A stretch of 64,000 nucleotides of DNA from Streptosporangium subroseum (lineage in GTDB: Bacteria > Actinomycetota > Actinomycetes > Streptosporangiales > Streptosporangiaceae): assembly GCF_900188345.1 (NCBI RefSeq), contig NZ_FZOD01000042.1, forward strand, positions 22,325-86,324, read 5' to 3'. Under the pieces are notes generated by a model, which was not told the DNA's origin, searched no databases, and saw only the letters and a list, made by a program, of their open reading frames with translations. Below are positions 33,666 through 41,640 of this stretch, one piece after another. The translations under genes and the position numbers were made by a program. Each line of letters starts with the position of its first letter. The stretch's first letter is position 1.

Positions 33666-34196
33666 TCAGGAGGTGACCTGGCCGGACTGGACGCGGCGGT
33701 AGTGACGCTGCGCCTTGGAGCGCGCGCCACAGGTCTCCATGGAGTGCCAACGGCGTGTCCCGTTGCGGGACGTGTCGTGGAAGTAGAGGACGCACTCGGG
33801 GTGCGCACACCGCCGCACCCGATCCGGTTGCGCCTGGAGGAGTTCCGCGTACCGGCTCACCGCCGTCCACGCGGGCAGCCATCCCGCGTCGGCGTCGACC
33901 GCATGCTCCGGCCTGCCGCCGTGGATCTCCGTCCGCACCGAGCCGTGCGCGAGTACGGCGTTCAGCCGCGCCTCCGTGGCGTCGCCCGGCCGTTCGAGGG
34001 CGTCCCTCAGGGCGTCCCGGGCCTCCAGCAGCGGCGCCTTGGCGTCCGGCACCGGGTCGATGAAGCCGTTCTCCGTCAGCCACTGCCCGATACAGAGGTC
34101 GTCCTCGAAGAAGTCGACGGGCATCCCGCGGCTCACCCACCGGGTGTTCACCAGTTCCAGCGGCAGAGGCTCTCCTCTGTGCGGTCTTTCCAGCAT
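33666..34196 (-). CDS. CGNR zinc-finger (ABATE-domain) protein
   Basis: A 176-residue regulator-like protein. The N-terminal ABATE/DUF1470 domain (LPLELVNTRWVSRGMPVDFFEDD) precedes a C-terminal CGNR zinc finger seen in RRCAHPECVLYFHDTSRNGTRRWHSMETCGARSKAQRHYRR. The finger's Cys-x4-Cys and Cys-Gly pairs are present, with CGAR in place of CGNR. Such proteins are presumed stress-linked transcription factors. It faces the deleted alpha/beta hydrolase across 102 bases containing a palindrome. The downstream CDS boundary at 33666 is a clean TGA. Confidence 0.88.
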   Translation of the reverse strand: MLERPHRGEPLPLELVNTRWVSRGMPVDFFEDDLCIGQWLTENGFIDPVPDAKAPLLEARDALRDALERPGDATEARLNAVLAHGSVRTEIHGGRPEHAVDADAGWLPAWTAVSRYAELLQAQPDRVRRCAHPECVLYFHDTSRNGTRRWHSMETCGARSKAQRHYRRVQSGQVTS

Positions 34197-34251
34197 ACGA
34201 CCGATCTTACCACCTTGGTGCGTTTGACAGGTTAGAGAACCCCTGCATAGA

Positions 34252-34285
34252 TTCTTACCGTTCAATCTGGTTTTAAGGGTAAGAA
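34252..34285. promoter_or_regulatory. Inverted repeat between CGNR gene and hydrolase remnant
   Basis: TTCTTACC and GGTAAGAA are perfectly complementary over 8 bases with an 18-base spacer, in the AT-rich divergent intergenic region. It is a plausible binding site for the CGNR protein. Confidence 0.55.
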
Positions 34286-34298
34286 AGAAGGCCGAGTC

Positions 34299-34842
34299 AT
34301 GTCCGCCAACACCTCTACGCCGACCAGCGGCACCACCGCGGTCCCCACCCACAACCGCACCGCGGTGGTCGACGGTCACACCGTCTTCTATCGGGAGGCC
34401 GGCGACCCATCGCTCCCGACGCTGGTACTGCTGCACGGCTTCCCGACGTCGTCGCACATGTTCCGGCGCCTCATCGAGGAACTGAAGGACGCGTACCACC
34501 TGATCGCCCCCGACCACATCGGGTTCGGTTTCTCCGACGCACCGTCCGTCGAGAAGTTCGCCTATTCGTTCGATCGTCTGACGGAGATCACACATCTGGG
34601 ACTACCAGTTCAACCTCGACCTCTACCCCGGGTTCCAGGAGTACTTCCGCACGCACCGGCCGCCGACCCTGATCACCTGGGGCGAGCACGACAAGATCTT
34701 CGGCGCCGACGGCGCCCGCGCCTACCTGCGTGACCTTCCGGACGCCGAACTGCACCTCCTCGACGGAGGCCACTTCGCACTCGAGACCCACGGCGACGAG
34801 ATCGCGGCCCTGATGCGCGACTTCCTCGACCGCGTCCTGTGA
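34299..34842 (+). pseudogene. Alpha/beta hydrolase with ~120-codon internal deletion and frameshift
   Basis: The first ~90 codons (YREAGDPSLPTLVLLHGFPTSSHMFRRL to EKFAYSFDRLTEIT) are intact N-terminal alpha/beta hydrolase. Then the frame changes and resumes as WDYQFNLDLYPGFQEYFRTHRPPTLITWGEHDKIFG to GGHFALETHGDEIAALMRDFL, ending at TGA 34842. Comparison with the complete paralogue at 13354-14220 shows that the nucleophile-elbow and cap regions, roughly 120 residues, are gone. The N-terminal frame runs on to 34733 as nonsense. The gene cannot make an active hydrolase. Confidence 0.85.
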
Positions 34843-34927
34843 CCCACCCCGAGCGGGCAGCCACGCATTCCACGCCACCACCCCGTCAGACCGGCGGCGA
34901 ACCGAACGAGAAGAAGGACCTGACGTC

Positions 34928-35680
34928 ATGACAGACATCGCCCTCACCTACATCGGCGGCCCCACGGCCCTCCTCGAGTACGGCGGAGTCCGTTTCCTCA
35001 CGGATCCCACCTTCGACGCGCCGCAGACCTACGAACCCCGCAACGGCGTCACCCATACGAAGACCCACGGCCCCGCCCTCACCCCGAACGAACTCGGCGT
35101 GGTCGACCTGGCCCTGGTCTCACACCACCATCACGGCGACAATCTCGACATCCTCGGCACCGCCCTCCTACGCGACCTGCCCCTCACGATCAGCACCACC
35201 AAGGCAGCCGAGGACCTCGGCGGCACAGTCGTGGGTCTCGAGCCGTGGGCCTCTGTGCGGGTCGGCCAGGTCACGGTCACGGCCGTTCCTGCACTGCACG
35301 GCCCTCCCGGGTCGGAAGGCCGCGGTCCCGTCATCGGATTCGTCCTGCAGACGGCGGAGGCGCCCAGCGTCTACGTCAGCGGGGACAACGCCTCGCTCCT
35401 GTACGTCGAATCCATCGCCGAGCGCTTCGGGAAGATCGACATCGCGCTCCTCTTCGCCGGCGCCGCCCGCCTCCCCGTCGCCGAGGGCGACCTCACCCTG
35501 TCCTCGGCGGACGCGGCACTCGCCGCGGAGATTCTGGCGAGCGACACGGTCGTGGGGCTGCACACGGAGGACTGGGGACACCTCACCGAATCCAGGAAGG
35601 ACTTCCGCAAGGCGTTCGCCGACAGGGGCCAATACGTTGAGACCCCGCGTGCCCGCCGCGTGATCCTGCGTAACGCCTGA
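34928..35680 (+). CDS. MBL-fold metallo-hydrolase (UlaG-like)
   Basis: A 250-residue metallo-beta-lactamase-fold hydrolase. The metal motif is SHHHHGDNLD; other expected ligands are in VTAVPALHGPPG (His), VYVSGDNAS (Asp) and VGLHTEDWGHL (His). It opens directly with the fold (MTDIALTYIGGPTALLEYGGVRFLTDPTF), and no signal peptide is present, so it is cytoplasmic. UlaG-like members hydrolyse lactones or phosphoesters. It follows the hydrolase remnant on the same strand and may have been its operon partner. Confidence 0.9.
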   Translation: MTDIALTYIGGPTALLEYGGVRFLTDPTFDAPQTYEPRNGVTHTKTHGPALTPNELGVVDLALVSHHHHGDNLDILGTALLRDLPLTISTTKAAEDLGGTVVGLEPWASVRVGQVTVTAVPALHGPPGSEGRGPVIGFVLQTAEAPSVYVSGDNASLLYVESIAERFGKIDIALLFAGAARLPVAEGDLTLSSADAALAAEILASDTVVGLHTEDWGHLTESRKDFRKAFADRGQYVETPRARRVILRNA

Positions 35681-35837
35681 CATCCAAGCCGTCGGGCAGC
35701 ACGACAGCGAACGCGCCGATGCACCGGGACCCGTGAAAACGGCGAGCCCGAAGACGCATCGTGATGATGCACGGAGCACAAGCCGGCGTGGCACCGTCGG
35801 CCGCGGCGCGGATGGCGGCGCCTCGCGGCGAGACCGT

Positions 35838-36455
35838 TCACCTGTGCGACGACCGCACCCCACCCGAGGCCGATCGAGCAGCGGTGACAAAATCCCTGAT
35901 GAGACCCGCGTCCTTCACGCCGGGCGCGATCTCCACACCGCTTGACACGTCCACCCCCCAGGGCTCGGCGGCGGCGATCGCCACGGCCACGTTCGACGGG
36001 TCCAGGCCTCCCGCCAGCATCCAGCGACCCTCCGGACGCCCGCGCACCGCCGCCCAGTCCCACGGCTCCCCCGAGCCCGGCCTGGGCGCGTCGACGATGA
36101 GCAGGTCCTCGTCGAAGGCGCCGCAGCGCAGGTCGGTGCTCGCGGCGCCGGCGCGGATCAGCGCGACGTCGAGGTCCTTCAACGCGGTGAAGTCTCCATG
36201 CGGGTGGTCACCGTGCAGCTGGACGGCACGCACCCCGGCCTCCAGCGCAGCCGCCCGGACCTCCTCGGGAGCCTCGCCCGCGAACACCGCCACGGTCAGC
36301 ACGTGCGAGGGCACCCCCGAGGCCAGTTCGCGCGCACGCGCGGGGGTGATCCGCCGGGAGCTCCTGGTGAGGACAAAGCCGATCGCGTCGGCACCCGCCT
36401 CGACGGCGGCGGCGACATGCTCGGGCTCGCGCAGCCCGCAGATCTTCACATACAT
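35838..36455 (-). CDS. trpF: Phosphoribosylanthranilate isomerase
   Basis: A 205-residue TIM-barrel isomerase of tryptophan biosynthesis that converts phosphoribosylanthranilate to CdRP by an Amadori rearrangement. The catalytic Cys is in MYVKICGLRE (Cys7) and the general acid Asp in LLIVDAPRPGSGEPWDW; phosphate-binding loops are GGLDPSNV and DVSSGVE. Length and motifs are normal. It stands alone, without other trp genes. In many actinobacteria this step is done by bifunctional PriA, so a separate trpF is noteworthy. Confidence 0.92.
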   Translation of the reverse strand: MYVKICGLREPEHVAAAVEAGADAIGFVLTRSSRRITPARARELASGVPSHVLTVAVFAGEAPEEVRAAALEAGVRAVQLHGDHPHGDFTALKDLDVALIRAGAASTDLRCGAFDEDLLIVDAPRPGSGEPWDWAAVRGRPEGRWMLAGGLDPSNVAVAIAAAEPWGVDVSSGVEIAPGVKDAGLIRDFVTAARSASGGVRSSHR

Positions 36456-36565
36456 CCCGCCTACGCTAGCCGTGTTTTCGCCGGGCCCGATCCTTCGGCG
36501 AGGATCTCACCGGTCCGCGTCCGGGAGGCGGCGGATCCGTCGCGGGGAAGGCACGATCACCCGTC

Positions 36566-36770
36566 TCAGGAGGCCGACCGGGCGGGGGCGACGGCGTTGG
36601 GGTAGACGAACTCGACGTCCTCCTGGGGCACGGGCGCACCGGTGTCATCGACGAATGCGACGCGCACCGGACGCCCGGAGGACCGGCTTCGTCCACCGTT
36701 CGCCGAGCACCCGCAGGCTCCGGGCGATGGAGCACCGCGGCTCGGACAGATCGTCCGTCTTCGTTGGCAT
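36566..36770 (-). pseudogene. HxlR regulator reduced to its two ends
   Basis: From ATG 36770 the reading MPTKTDDLSEPRCSIARSLR then VLGERWT is a clear HxlR N-terminus with the conserved Cys and the VLGERWT motif. It then jumps into another frame, RPVRVAFVDDTGAPVPQEDVEFV and a TGA at 36566, resembling an HxlR C-terminal tail. Around 100 residues including the DNA-recognition helix are missing. It still faces the SDR gene across a palindrome, so it was probably the SDR's repressor. Confidence 0.7.
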
Positions 36771-36789
36771 GAGCCCAGTCTCTGCGAAA

Positions 36790-36802
36790 TTGGAATTTCC
36801 AA
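36790..36802. promoter_or_regulatory. Palindrome TTGGAA-T-TTCCAA, orphaned HxlR operator candidate
   Basis: A perfect 13-bp palindrome between the HxlR remnant and the SDR gene. A degenerate second copy (GTTGGAAATGGCAAC) follows 12 bases on. With the regulator broken, the SDR may now be constitutive. Confidence 0.6.
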
Positions 36803-36920
36803 CTCAGGGTGCTAGGTTGGAAATGGCAACTCACAGGCGACGGGGTTGTCCGTACAACACCGCAGAACGGGAACCGCGCCGCGGTGTCGTCCTCGCCACC
36901 GCCTACCCATAAGGAAAATC

Positions 36921-37631
36921 ATGCAGATCAACGGTGCTGTGGCCCTCGTCAGCGGCGGCAATCGCGGGCTCGGCGAGCAGTTCGTCCAGGCATTGCTCGA
37001 TCGCGGCGTGTCCAAGGTCTACGCGGCCGCGCGCAACCCCGACACGATCACCACACCGGGGGTGGTGCGCGTCGCGCTCGACGTCACCGATCCCGCGTCC
37101 GTACGCGCGGCGGCCGATCTGGCTCAGGACGTCACCCTGCTGATCAACAACGCCGGAAGCTCCACCGGTGCCGGTCTTCCCGACGGCGACGTCGACGACT
37201 TCCGGCTTGAGATGGAGACCCACTTCTTCGGTACGCTCGCCATGAGCCGGGCCTTCGCTCCCGCCCTTGCCCGCAACGGCGGCGGAGCCGTGCTCAACGT
37301 CCTGTCGGTGCTGTCCTGGCTCGCGTTCCCCGGCGCCGTGGCCTACACCTCGGCCAAGTCGGCGGCCTGGTCCCTCACCAACGCCCTGCGCGTGCAGCTC
37401 GCCGAGCAGAAGACCCTGGTCACGGGCCTGTACGTCGGATACATGGACACCGACATGGCCGCGCACATCGACGGGCCCAAGTCCAACCCCGCGACGGTCG
37501 CCCACGCCGCCCTCGACGGCGTCGAAGCCGGGCGGTACGAGGTTCTCGCCGACGAGACCACCGTGAACGTCAGGGCCGCACTCTCCGGTGATCTCACCGC
37601 GCTCTACCCGCAGCTGGCTGCGGCGCTCTGA
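36921..37631 (+). CDS. SDR-family oxidoreductase
   Basis: A 236-residue classical short-chain dehydrogenase. The cofactor motif is VALVSGGNRGLGEQF, the NNAG motif is LINNAGSS, and the catalytic Ser, Tyr and Lys are in VLNVLSVLSWLAFPGAVAYTSAKSAAWSL. Acidic LDVTDPAS lies after the second strand. ATG 36921 has an AAGGAAAATC ribosome site. It is divergent from the HxlR remnant, a common pairing in actinomycetes; the substrate is unknown. Confidence 0.92.
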   Translation: MQINGAVALVSGGNRGLGEQFVQALLDRGVSKVYAAARNPDTITTPGVVRVALDVTDPASVRAAADLAQDVTLLINNAGSSTGAGLPDGDVDDFRLEMETHFFGTLAMSRAFAPALARNGGGAVLNVLSVLSWLAFPGAVAYTSAKSAAWSLTNALRVQLAEQKTLVTGLYVGYMDTDMAAHIDGPKSNPATVAHAALDGVEAGRYEVLADETTVNVRAALSGDLTALYPQLAAAL

Positions 37632-37692
37632 ACCTGCGGTCACCACCGGATTCGTACCGGAACCGGCTTCACAGCCCCTGCCCTGGCCGTAC

Positions 37693-38409
37693 TTACCACG
37701 GCAGGGTGGTTCCGTCCCAGGAGAAGAACTGGCCGGTGGGGCCGTCGTCGGGCAACAGGGCCAGCCTGACGGCGCCGGCCGCGCCTTCGACGGGATCCTC
37801 TCCGGCGGCGGCGGCTCGCATGTTGAGGTCGGTCGCCCGGAGACCGGGGGCCAGGGCATTCACTGTGAACCCTTCGGCTGCGAGCGTCTGGGCGTAGAAG
37901 AGCGTCAGCGCGTTCAGGGCGGACTTGGACGAGCGGTACGCCGCGGCGCTGCCGGCTGAGACGGCGAACGAATGCTCCGGGTCCGAACTCCAGGTCAGCG
38001 ATCCGGTCCCGCTGGAGACGTTCACGATGCGGGGTCGTGCGGAGCGGCGCAGCGCCGGTAGGAAGGCGTTGGTGACCGTGAGGACGCCGAAGAGGTTCGT
38101 CTCATAAGTACGGCGGAAGCTGTCGACGTCAGCCTCGGTCGCAGGCCGGCCGTCGACCATGACGCCGGCATTGTTGACCAGGATGTCCAGGTTCTCGATC
38201 TGCTGGGCGGCCTTGGCCACGCTCCTGTCGTCGGTGACGTCGAGGATCAGCAGCCGGGCGTTGCCGCCGATCTCCTTGACGGCCCGCTCTCCTCGGTCGG
38301 CGTCGCGCGAGCCGACGTAGACGGTCAGGCCGGCGGCGGCGAGCTGCCGGGCGATCTCCTTGCCGATGCCCTTGTTGGCACCCGTGACCAGTGCTGTGAA
38401 ATGGTTCAT
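37693..38409 (-). CDS. SDR-family oxidoreductase, MmyB-regulator-linked
   Basis: A 238-residue short-chain dehydrogenase similar to carbonyl reductases. Motifs are ALVTGANKGIGKEIARQL, LVNNAGVMV, VNVSSGTGSL and AAYRSSKSALN, giving an intact Ser-Tyr-Lys triad, with GSRDADRG favouring NADPH. It faces a MmyB-type regulator across 73 bases that contain two palindromes. SDR genes divergently paired with such regulators are a recognised actinomycete arrangement, linked to secondary or antibiotic metabolism. Confidence 0.93.
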   Translation of the reverse strand: MNHFTALVTGANKGIGKEIARQLAAAGLTVYVGSRDADRGERAVKEIGGNARLLILDVTDDRSVAKAAQQIENLDILVNNAGVMVDGRPATEADVDSFRRTYETNLFGVLTVTNAFLPALRRSARPRIVNVSSGTGSLTWSSDPEHSFAVSAGSAAAYRSSKSALNALTLFYAQTLAAEGFTVNALAPGLRATDLNMRAAAAGEDPVEGAAGAVRLALLPDDGPTGQFFSWDGTTLPW

Positions 38410-38414
38410 GACAT

Positions 38415-38463
38415 CTACGATTTCGTAGCGCCATCGCCCTATCCAGGGACAACCGATCCCTGG
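38415..38463. promoter_or_regulatory. Two palindromes, MmyB-regulator operator candidates
   Basis: CTACGA-TT-TCGTAG (38415-38428) and CCAGGGA-N7-TCCCTGG (38443-38463) are both perfect and lie between the divergent SDR and regulator genes. The second has the spacing expected of a dimeric regulator. Confidence 0.7.
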
Positions 38464-38482
38464 CAGCCGGAAGGAGGCACCT

Positions 38483-39280
38483 GTGGCAAGGCAGGATCTG
38501 GCCGGTTTCCTGCGCGACCGGCGGGAGAAGCTGCGTCCCGCCGACGTCGGCCTGCACGCGGATACGCGCCGTCGAACCCCAGGTCTGCGCCGGGAGGAGG
38601 TCGCCGATCTGGCCCACATGTCCGTCGACTACTACGCCCGCCTCGAACAGGCTCGGGGCCCGCGCCCCTCACCACGAATCCTGGACGCCCTCACCGGTGC
38701 GCTCCGGCTCACCCCGGCTGAGCGAACCCACCTGTTCCAGCTGGCCGGCACGAGCCCGACGCCACCCGCGGGTCCGGTTCGCCAGGTCCGCCCCCACGTG
38801 GCGGACCTGCTACGCCGCATCCCCGACACCGCCGCCATCGTGACCGACGCCACCTACGGCGTCATCGCCGGAAACCCGCTCGCGTACGCCCTGCTGGGCG
38901 ACCTCGGCGCGAAGCCGAACCTGGCCCGCCAGCGGTTCCTCGGCCGCCCTTACGAGAGTTCGAGCTCCGAGGAATTCGCCCACATCGTCGTCTCCCGGCT
39001 GCGCCGTGCCGTCGACCGTTATCCCCGCGACAAGACACTCGCCCGCCTGCTGGCAGAACTACGTGCCGGCAGCGAGGAGTTCGTCCACATCTGGGACACC
39101 AACCCAGTGCACGATCCCGGCCACCGCGTCAAGTCCATCACCCACCCCCAGGTGGGCAGGCTGCGCCTGAACTGCGACGTGCTCGCGATCCCCAACGATG
39201 ATCAGCAGGTGGTCTTCATCACTGCGGACCCGGGCACTCCCGCCGCCCGAGCCCTGCGCCACCTGCTCCCCGCCGGCTGA
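38483..39280 (+). CDS. MmyB-type helix-turn-helix regulator
   Basis: A 265-residue regulator. An N-terminal XRE-type HTH (GLHADTRRRTPGLRREEVADLAHMSVDYYARLEQARGPRPSPRIL) is followed by a PAS-like MmyB ligand-binding domain (VRPHVADLLRRIPDTAAIVTDATYGVIAGNPLAYALLGD to HPQVGRLRLNCDVLAIPNDDQQVVFITADPGTP). Members of this group bind fatty-acid-like ligands and control adjacent SDR genes. GTG 38483 follows AGGAGGC. The HAD remnant begins 27 bases after its stop. Confidence 0.92.
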   Translation: MARQDLAGFLRDRREKLRPADVGLHADTRRRTPGLRREEVADLAHMSVDYYARLEQARGPRPSPRILDALTGALRLTPAERTHLFQLAGTSPTPPAGPVRQVRPHVADLLRRIPDTAAIVTDATYGVIAGNPLAYALLGDLGAKPNLARQRFLGRPYESSSSEEFAHIVVSRLRRAVDRYPRDKTLARLLAELRAGSEEFVHIWDTNPVHDPGHRVKSITHPQVGRLRLNCDVLAIPNDDQQVVFITADPGTPAARALRHLLPAG

Positions 39281-39306
39281 CCAGACGTCTCCACGGGGTG
39301 ATCGTT

Positions 39307-39385
39307 GTGCGATCGCTCGCGCTCTTCGACCTGGATGACACGCTGGTGAATCCGGATGAGGCGTTCAAGACCCACCGTCATAGGC
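39307..39385 (+). pseudogene. N-terminal fragment of a HAD-superfamily phosphatase
   Basis: GTG 39307, with an ACGGGGTG ribosome site, starts VRSLALFDLDDTLVNPDEAF, which is the HAD motif I (DxDDT) of a phosphatase. After about 24 codons the homology stops and the frame runs into the tail of the opposing NTF2-like gene. Everything downstream of motif I is missing, so this is a gene stump. Confidence 0.7.
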
Positions 39386-39391
39386 GTCTGT

Positions 39392-39805
39392 CTAGTCCGC
39401 GAACGCCTGGGCGACCGAGAGACTGTCCTCGTAGACGTGGTACCGGGTGACCAGGCCGTTCTCCACGGTGATGTGCAGTGCAAAATGCGCGCGGTAGCTC
39501 TTGCCCGTGGACCTCGCCGTGTTCCCGATCGTTCCCATCACCACCGCGTCCGCCCCGTCGACCAGGATCCCCGTGATCTCCGCCGAGCTCAGTTCGGGAA
39601 CGTGGCCGGCCGCGATCTCCCGGAAGTGATCGGCCACATCGGCACGGACGGACCGGTGACGGATCCACGGGATCGCCCCACCATGCTCGTCCTCGGGCCA
39701 GTCCAGCTTCCAGTCGACCTTCTCCGCGTACAGCTCCGCCACCTTCTCCGCGTCACCCGCCGCGATCCGGCGGAGCAACTCCTCAACGGTGGCGCGCGTG
39801 GTCAT
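39392..39805 (-). CDS. NTF2-like (SnoaL-type) protein
   Basis: A 137-residue NTF2-fold protein: MTTRATVEELLRRIAAGDAEKVAELYAEKVDWKLDWP opens with the SnoaL-like helix pair and the conserved Trp/Asp pocket, and the C-terminus HITVENGLVTRYHVYEDSLSVAQAF is typical of ketosteroid-isomerase-like members. Such proteins act as small cyclases, isomerases or binding proteins; activity is unknown here. The ATG at 39805 (MTTRATV) removes a 42-residue non-homologous extension. Its 3' end abuts the HAD stump. Confidence 0.88.
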   Translation of the reverse strand: MTTRATVEELLRRIAAGDAEKVAELYAEKVDWKLDWPEDEHGGAIPWIRHRSVRADVADHFREIAAGHVPELSSAEITGILVDGADAVVMGTIGNTARSTGKSYRAHFALHITVENGLVTRYHVYEDSLSVAQAFAD

Positions 39806-39912
39806 GCCGTCATCATTGGTAATCGTCACAATGATCAGCCTATGCCGTCCGTACGGTCGGCGACGTGGTCCTGAAGGACGGGTGACCCTCGCGACGAGAG
39901 CGGGGAGATCGA

Positions 39913-39968
39913 TGGATCGCCATCCCGTCAAGCCCGAAAAACCTACGGTCTGACGGGATGGCGATCCA
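39913..39968. repeat. 18-bp perfect inverted repeat
   Basis: TGGATCGCCATCCCGTCA and TGACGGGATGGCGATCCA are exact complements separated by 20 bases. It sits in a divergent intergenic region rather than at a gene end, so a terminator is not the obvious role. It could be an operator, a processed hairpin or a small mobile-element trace. Confidence 0.8.
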
Positions 39969-40150
39969 CGGCGCGGATGACCCGGCGCCCCGGCGAGCCG
40001 GCTCAGCGAATCGACGGCTCAGCGGCCCTACGGTTCAGCGGCTCAGCAGGCGATCGGCGAGGAGCCGAACGCGAGATCGGACACGGAGCAGGCCTACGCG
40101 ATTGGATGCAAACGAGGCATTCCTGTGGACACGGACGAGGCATTCCGATA

Positions 40151-40162
40151 GGGATGGCGATC
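40151..40162. repeat. Third copy of the GGGATGGCGATC core
   Basis: Identical to 12 bases of the right arm of the repeat at 39951-39968 and located 29 bases before the TTG of the membrane protein. Confidence 0.6.
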
Positions 40163-40190
40163 TTCAATCCGTCTCTGATCGGAACCCTAC

Positions 40191-41456
40191 TTGTCCAAGC
40201 GCCTCGCGGCTCTCTGGTCGGCGGCGGTCGCGCTGCCCGTGCTGCCCTCAGCCGTCAACCTCGCCCATGGCCAGCCGCTCTGGATCGACGGCGATTCGAC
40301 GAGCAGCGCCTTCTTCCTCGCTTTCGTGGCAGACGGACTACTGACACTCTGGACGATTTTCAGCCTTGTCGTCGGAGCGGGCGGGATGGTCGCCCTCGTC
40401 CTGCTCGCGGTCGCCCTGCGCCGGAGACGATGGGCCATCCTTGCGAGCGCCGCGATCCTCCTGCTCGTGGCCATGATCGGCATCCTCTCCGTCGCCCCGA
40501 TCTCGAGGACGGCGGCCCGCCTCCTGGACGGCTCGGCCGGCATTACGGCGGGCAGTCAGCCCGATTTCTACATGGGCTATCTGGAGGGCAGCATCCGCCT
40601 CATGCCCTCGTCGATCAGTTGGGCGGGCGAGGGCAGGGAAGGCATATCCCCCCTGTGGTTCAGTGCCGCCTTCGCCGGATCCGCCGTGCTTCTCATCCTG
40701 TTGAGCCGGGGGATCCGCCGGAGACGGCCCGACGCCATGGGCGCACGGCGACGTCCCGCGCCCCTCCCCGTTCGATGGCGGACGTCCCTGACGCTGTGGA
40801 CGGCGGCTCTTGTCCTGGTCTGCGCCCCCTACGGGTTTTTCCTGTTCGCGTCGGAGACCGTCGAGTACGGCATGACCCCCTATCTCGTCGACGCATGCCC
40901 GGGATTCCAGCTGTACGCCGTTGCCGTCATGCACATCTCGCCGCTGTTCCTGCTGTCCGCGCCGCCGGCCATCGCGATCGGGTTCGGCGCGTGGACGCTG
41001 CTGGCCCGCAAAGGACAGGTGTGGCAGGGCCTCGCCGCCGGCTGGCTGTCCGTGATCCCGTTGACGCTGTACGGGACGATCATGTTCGGGATGGTCGGGC
41101 TGGACGGCGTCAACGGCCAGGACTGCCAGGCCCCCTGGAACGAGTATCTCGATCTGCGCATGGCTGCCTGGCAGCTCTACAACCTGCTCGTCGCGGTCTT
41201 GGTGATCCTCGCGGTGCGGGTGCGCCGTGGCGGCCCGCCGTACAGGAGCAGGACTTCTCGTACGGTTGCCGCGCTGGCCCTCGGCGTGCTGCTCCTCACC
41301 GTGATGCGAACGGACAGTGCGTCGGGGCAGGTCACCTCGGCCTCGTCAGAGACATGTGAGCCCTGGGACACGCATGGCCTCCCCGTCGAACAACCGGTGC
41401 CCTCGGGGTGGGAGATCGCCTTCGCCTGCGCGGCCCGGCAATCGCCGATGCCCTGA
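40191..41456 (+). CDS. Multi-spanning membrane protein of unknown function
   Basis: A 421-residue protein with about eight predicted membrane segments (for example LTLWTIFSLVVGAGGMVALVLLAVAL, WAILASAAILLLVAMIGILS and LSVIPLTLYGTIMFGMVGLDG) separated by short loops. A C-terminal extracytoplasmic tail holds two cysteines (SETCEPWD, AFACAARQ). The N-terminus resembles an uncleaved or signal-like anchor. The start TTG 40191 has only a weak GGAA site, and a later start is possible. I do not recognise the family. Confidence 0.65.
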   Translation: MSKRLAALWSAAVALPVLPSAVNLAHGQPLWIDGDSTSSAFFLAFVADGLLTLWTIFSLVVGAGGMVALVLLAVALRRRRWAILASAAILLLVAMIGILSVAPISRTAARLLDGSAGITAGSQPDFYMGYLEGSIRLMPSSISWAGEGREGISPLWFSAAFAGSAVLLILLSRGIRRRRPDAMGARRRPAPLPVRWRTSLTLWTAALVLVCAPYGFFLFASETVEYGMTPYLVDACPGFQLYAVAVMHISPLFLLSAPPAIAIGFGAWTLLARKGQVWQGLAAGWLSVIPLTLYGTIMFGMVGLDGVNGQDCQAPWNEYLDLRMAAWQLYNLLVAVLVILAVRVRRGGPPYRSRTSRTVAALALGVLLLTVMRTDSASGQVTSASSETCEPWDTHGLPVEQPVPSGWEIAFACAARQSPMP

Positions 41457-41640
41457 CGGAGGACGGCGACGCCCGGCAGGAGTTTCTCATCATGACCTAC
41501 CCGGCCCCGCCGAAAAAGGACGCTCCTCCTCAAGTAGCCGCGCCCTTTCCCGGGCTGAAGCACCCGGTCACGGTGCCGTGCCTGTTGATCGCCGATGCCT
41601 TCACGAGACGGCGTCCCGCACGGCCGGCTGGAATCGAACG

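Larger units (their letters stand above)
39806..40190. other. Intergenic region, 385 bp
   Basis: Contains the 18-bp inverted repeat (39913-39968) and a third copy of its GGGATGGCGATC core at 40151. No gene is supported; the open frames are GC-driven shadows. Confidence 0.6.
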
